Source of the DNA: Sinorhizobium sp. RAC02
GTDB lineage: Bacteria; Pseudomonadota; Alphaproteobacteria; Rhizobiales; Rhizobiaceae
DNA length: 64,000 nucleotides
Direction of reading: 5' to 3'
NCBI RefSeq assembly: GCF_001713395.1
Contig: NZ_CP016452.1
Coordinates: 1,798,001-1,862,000 of the forward strand
Both the position numbers and the translations under genes were made by a program. This document shows positions 62,854 to 64,000 of this stretch, piece after piece. Position 1 is the stretch's first letter; every line of letters starts with the position of its first letter. The notes beneath the pieces are model-generated. The model did no database searches, had not been told where the DNA came from, and saw nothing but the letters and a program-made list of their open reading frames with translations.

Positions 62854-63294
62854 ATGAAGAAGCTACTCGTGGCGACAGCCCTGCTAATCCTTGCAAGCGG
62901 TGCAGCCCGCGCCGCCGAGCACACCATCAACATGATGAACAAGGGTGAGAGCGGCGCCATGGTCTTCGAACCGGCTGCCATCGCCGCGATGCCGGGCGAT
63001 ACGCTCCGCTTCGTCCCGACGGACAAGAGTCACAATGTCGAAGGCATCAAAGGCATGCTTCCCGAAGGGGTAAAACCCTTCAAGAGCAAGGTGAACGAGG
63101 AATATGTCCTGACCGTCGTCGAGCCCGGCTTCTACGGCGTGAAATGCTCGCCACACTACAGCATGGGCATGGTCGCCCTCATCCAGGTGGGCGACGGCTC
63201 GCCCAATCTCGACACCGCGAAAGCGGTGAAGTTGCCGAAGAAGGCGAACGAGCGAATGACGGCCGCCTTCGTGACGCTGGCCGGCGCCCAGTAG
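62854..63294 (+). CDS. Pseudoazurin (type I copper electron carrier)
   Basis: Small periplasmic blue copper protein of 146 aa. Signal peptide [20 protein letters not shown], mature [20 protein letters not shown]. Copper ligands by family spacing are H60 ([12 protein letters not shown]), C98, H101 and M106 in [26 protein letters not shown] precedes the ATG. Pseudoazurins usually donate to denitrification enzymes, but here it sits between the PQQ regulators and pqqA with the shared promoter element, so it may accept electrons from the quinoprotein or its cytochrome. Confidence 0.92.
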   Translation: MKKLLVATALLILASGAARAAEHTINMMNKGESGAMVFEPAAIAAMPGDTLRFVPTDKSHNVEGIKGMLPEGVKPFKSKVNEEYVLTVVEPGFYGVKCSPHYSMGMVALIQVGDGSPNLDTAKAVKLPKKANERMTAAFVTLAGAQ

Positions 63295-63314
63295 CCGGGG
63301 CTCTTGCGGATCGA

Positions 63315-63328
63315 GACCTTGGTCGCAT
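63315..63328 (+). promoter_or_regulatory. PQQ-regulon dyad before pqqA
   Basis: GACCTTGGTCGCAT: full dyad GACC-TT-GGTC with the GCAT extension, centre 74 bases before the pqqA ATG. A looser half site GCGACCTCG lies 12 bases farther downstream (63336-63344). Confidence 0.7.
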
Positions 63329-63393
63329 TGTGAAGCGACCTCGAAGAGATCAGCCTGAAGACGTCAACAGACCACGTTCTGGAGGAGAAGCAA

Positions 63394-63495
63394 ATGGCCT
63401 GGAAGAAACCCGTCATCAAAGACATCGCCTGCGGCATGGAAATCAACATGTACGGCCCGTCGGAAGATGACCCGCGTCCCGACCACCCGTTCTGA
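63394..63495 (+). CDS. pqqA: PQQ precursor peptide PqqA
   Basis: The 33-residue ribosomal precursor of pyrroloquinoline quinone. It starts MAWKKPVIKDIACGMEINMY; the glutamate E16 and tyrosine Y20 (E-x-x-x-Y) are the residues that PqqE joins and that become the cofactor. The tail GPSEDDPRPDHPF is typical. GGAGGAG precedes the ATG. First gene of the pqq operon; pqqB follows after ten bases with a hairpin across the junction. Confidence 0.96.
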   Translation: MAWKKPVIKDIACGMEINMYGPSEDDPRPDHPF

Positions 63496-63517
63496 ACAAG
63501 ACGCAATGCGTCTTGTT
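63495..63517 (+). promoter_or_regulatory. Hairpin across the pqqA/pqqB junction containing the pqqB start codon
   Basis: AACAAGACGC and GCGTCTTGTT form a perfect 10-bp stem; the loop is AAT, so two bases of the pqqB ATG (63506-63508) lie in the loop and the third in the stem. It begins in the last base of the pqqA stop codon. It can act as a partial terminator or protect pqqA mRNA, and would hide the pqqB start. Confidence 0.7.
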
Positions 63518-64000
63518 GTTCTTGGGGCAGGCGCCGGTGGCGGCCTGCCCCAATGGAATTGCGGCTGCGTCCAGTGTAGCGCAGCGCGCGCGGGTCTCAT
63601 CCCCCCGATGACACAGAGCACGCTAGCCGTCAGCGTCGATGGCCGCGATTGGGTGCTGCTCAATGCGTCGCCGGATCTGCGCCAGCAGCTTGCCGCCTGC
63701 CCATCGCTGCATCCGGCGAGCCTTCGCGGCAGTCCCGTCAAGGCGGTGGTGCTGACCAACGGCGACGTCGATCATGTCGCCGGCCTCCTGACACTGCGCG
63801 AGAAGACCGGCTTCACTCTCTACGCGACCGAAACCACGCAACGGATCCTGTCGGATAACTCCGTGTTCGGCGTGCTCGACCCGACCCTCGTCGAGCGTCG
63901 GACCATTGTCCTCAACCGGCCCTTCAGCCCGCTTGCCGGCTTGACGATCACGCCCTACGCGGTTCCCGGAAAGATTCCGCTCTATCTCGAAGGCGAGATG
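63506..64000 (+). CDS. pqqB: PqqB, PQQ biosynthesis hydroxylase (partial, runs off the right edge)
   Basis: Metallo-beta-lactamase-fold protein that hydroxylates the tyrosine moiety during PQQ synthesis. The first 165 codons are visible: MRLVVLGAGAGGGLPQWNCG with the cysteine pair CGCVQC, STLAVSVDGRDWVLLNASPD and the metal-region TNGDVDHVAGLLTLRE. The start fits the family exactly. There is no Shine-Dalgarno in front, so translation probably depends on coupling to pqqA. The remaining pqq genes should follow to the right. Confidence 0.95.
   Translation, partial: MRLVVLGAGAGGGLPQWNCGCVQCSAARAGLIPPMTQSTLAVSVDGRDWVLLNASPDLRQQLAACPSLHPASLRGSPVKAVVLTNGDVDHVAGLLTLREKTGFTLYATETTQRILSDNSVFGVLDPTLVERRTIVLNRPFSPLAGLTITPYAVPGKIPLYLEGEM

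Overview
The window is high-GC, densely coded DNA, with many ATGA stop/start overlaps and catabolic operons each paired with a binding-protein-dependent ABC transporter. This fits an alphaproteobacterium of the Rhizobiales, probably Rhizobiaceae; the assignment is inferred from gene style, not from a marker gene. I see no rRNA, tRNA, CRISPR array, intact insertion sequence or phage gene.

Layout. (1) 1-1022: end of a sugar ABC operon whose binding-protein gene has two LacI-type operators upstream. (2) 1434-2168: two small unknown genes. (3) 2260-13570: isoleucine/valine degradation. A branched-chain 2-oxoacid dehydrogenase (E1 alpha, E1 beta, E2, E3) is followed by 3-hydroxyisobutyryl-CoA hydrolase and 3-hydroxyisobutyrate dehydrogenase. 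Acyl-CoA dehydrogenase, thiolase and 2-methyl-3-hydroxybutyryl-CoA dehydrogenase genes lie upstream, and an AraC regulator is divergent. (4) 13718-22661: a carbohydrate or polyol module with a complete ABC importer, three sugar-modifying enzymes, an esterase and a GntR regulator with a clear operator. (5) 23374-43678: an accessory catabolic island. It has a dipeptide-type ABC importer, IclR regulator, CoA-transferase, fused hydratase/3-hydroxyacyl-CoA dehydrogenase, semialdehyde dehydrogenase, OtnC/OtnK pair, second acyl-CoA dehydrogenase, fused E1 alpha-beta, an E2 fused to an alpha/beta hydrolase, a class III transaminase and an apparent (R)-selective amine transaminase. (6) 43811-44420: a decayed TauE/SafE gene. 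(7) 44660-64000: a PQQ-alcohol dehydrogenase island.

The PQQ island encodes an ExaF/PedH-like quinoprotein with the extra aspartate typical of lanthanide enzymes. It also has a MoxJ-like protein, cytochrome c, pseudoazurin, a PQQ-associated ABC export/uptake system resembling ped/lut, a split NitT/TauT-like ABC importer, a NosR-like flavo-iron-sulfur membrane protein with its ApbE flavinyltransferase, a response regulator/FIST/hybrid kinase trio, and pqqA-pqqB. Its promoters share a dyad, GACC-WW-GGTC followed by GYAT, 55-90 bases before the start codons. This joins the NosR/ApbE and NitT-like genes to the alcohol dehydrogenase regulon and is the best candidate here for an under-described system: a lanthanide- or PQQ-linked respiratory and uptake module.
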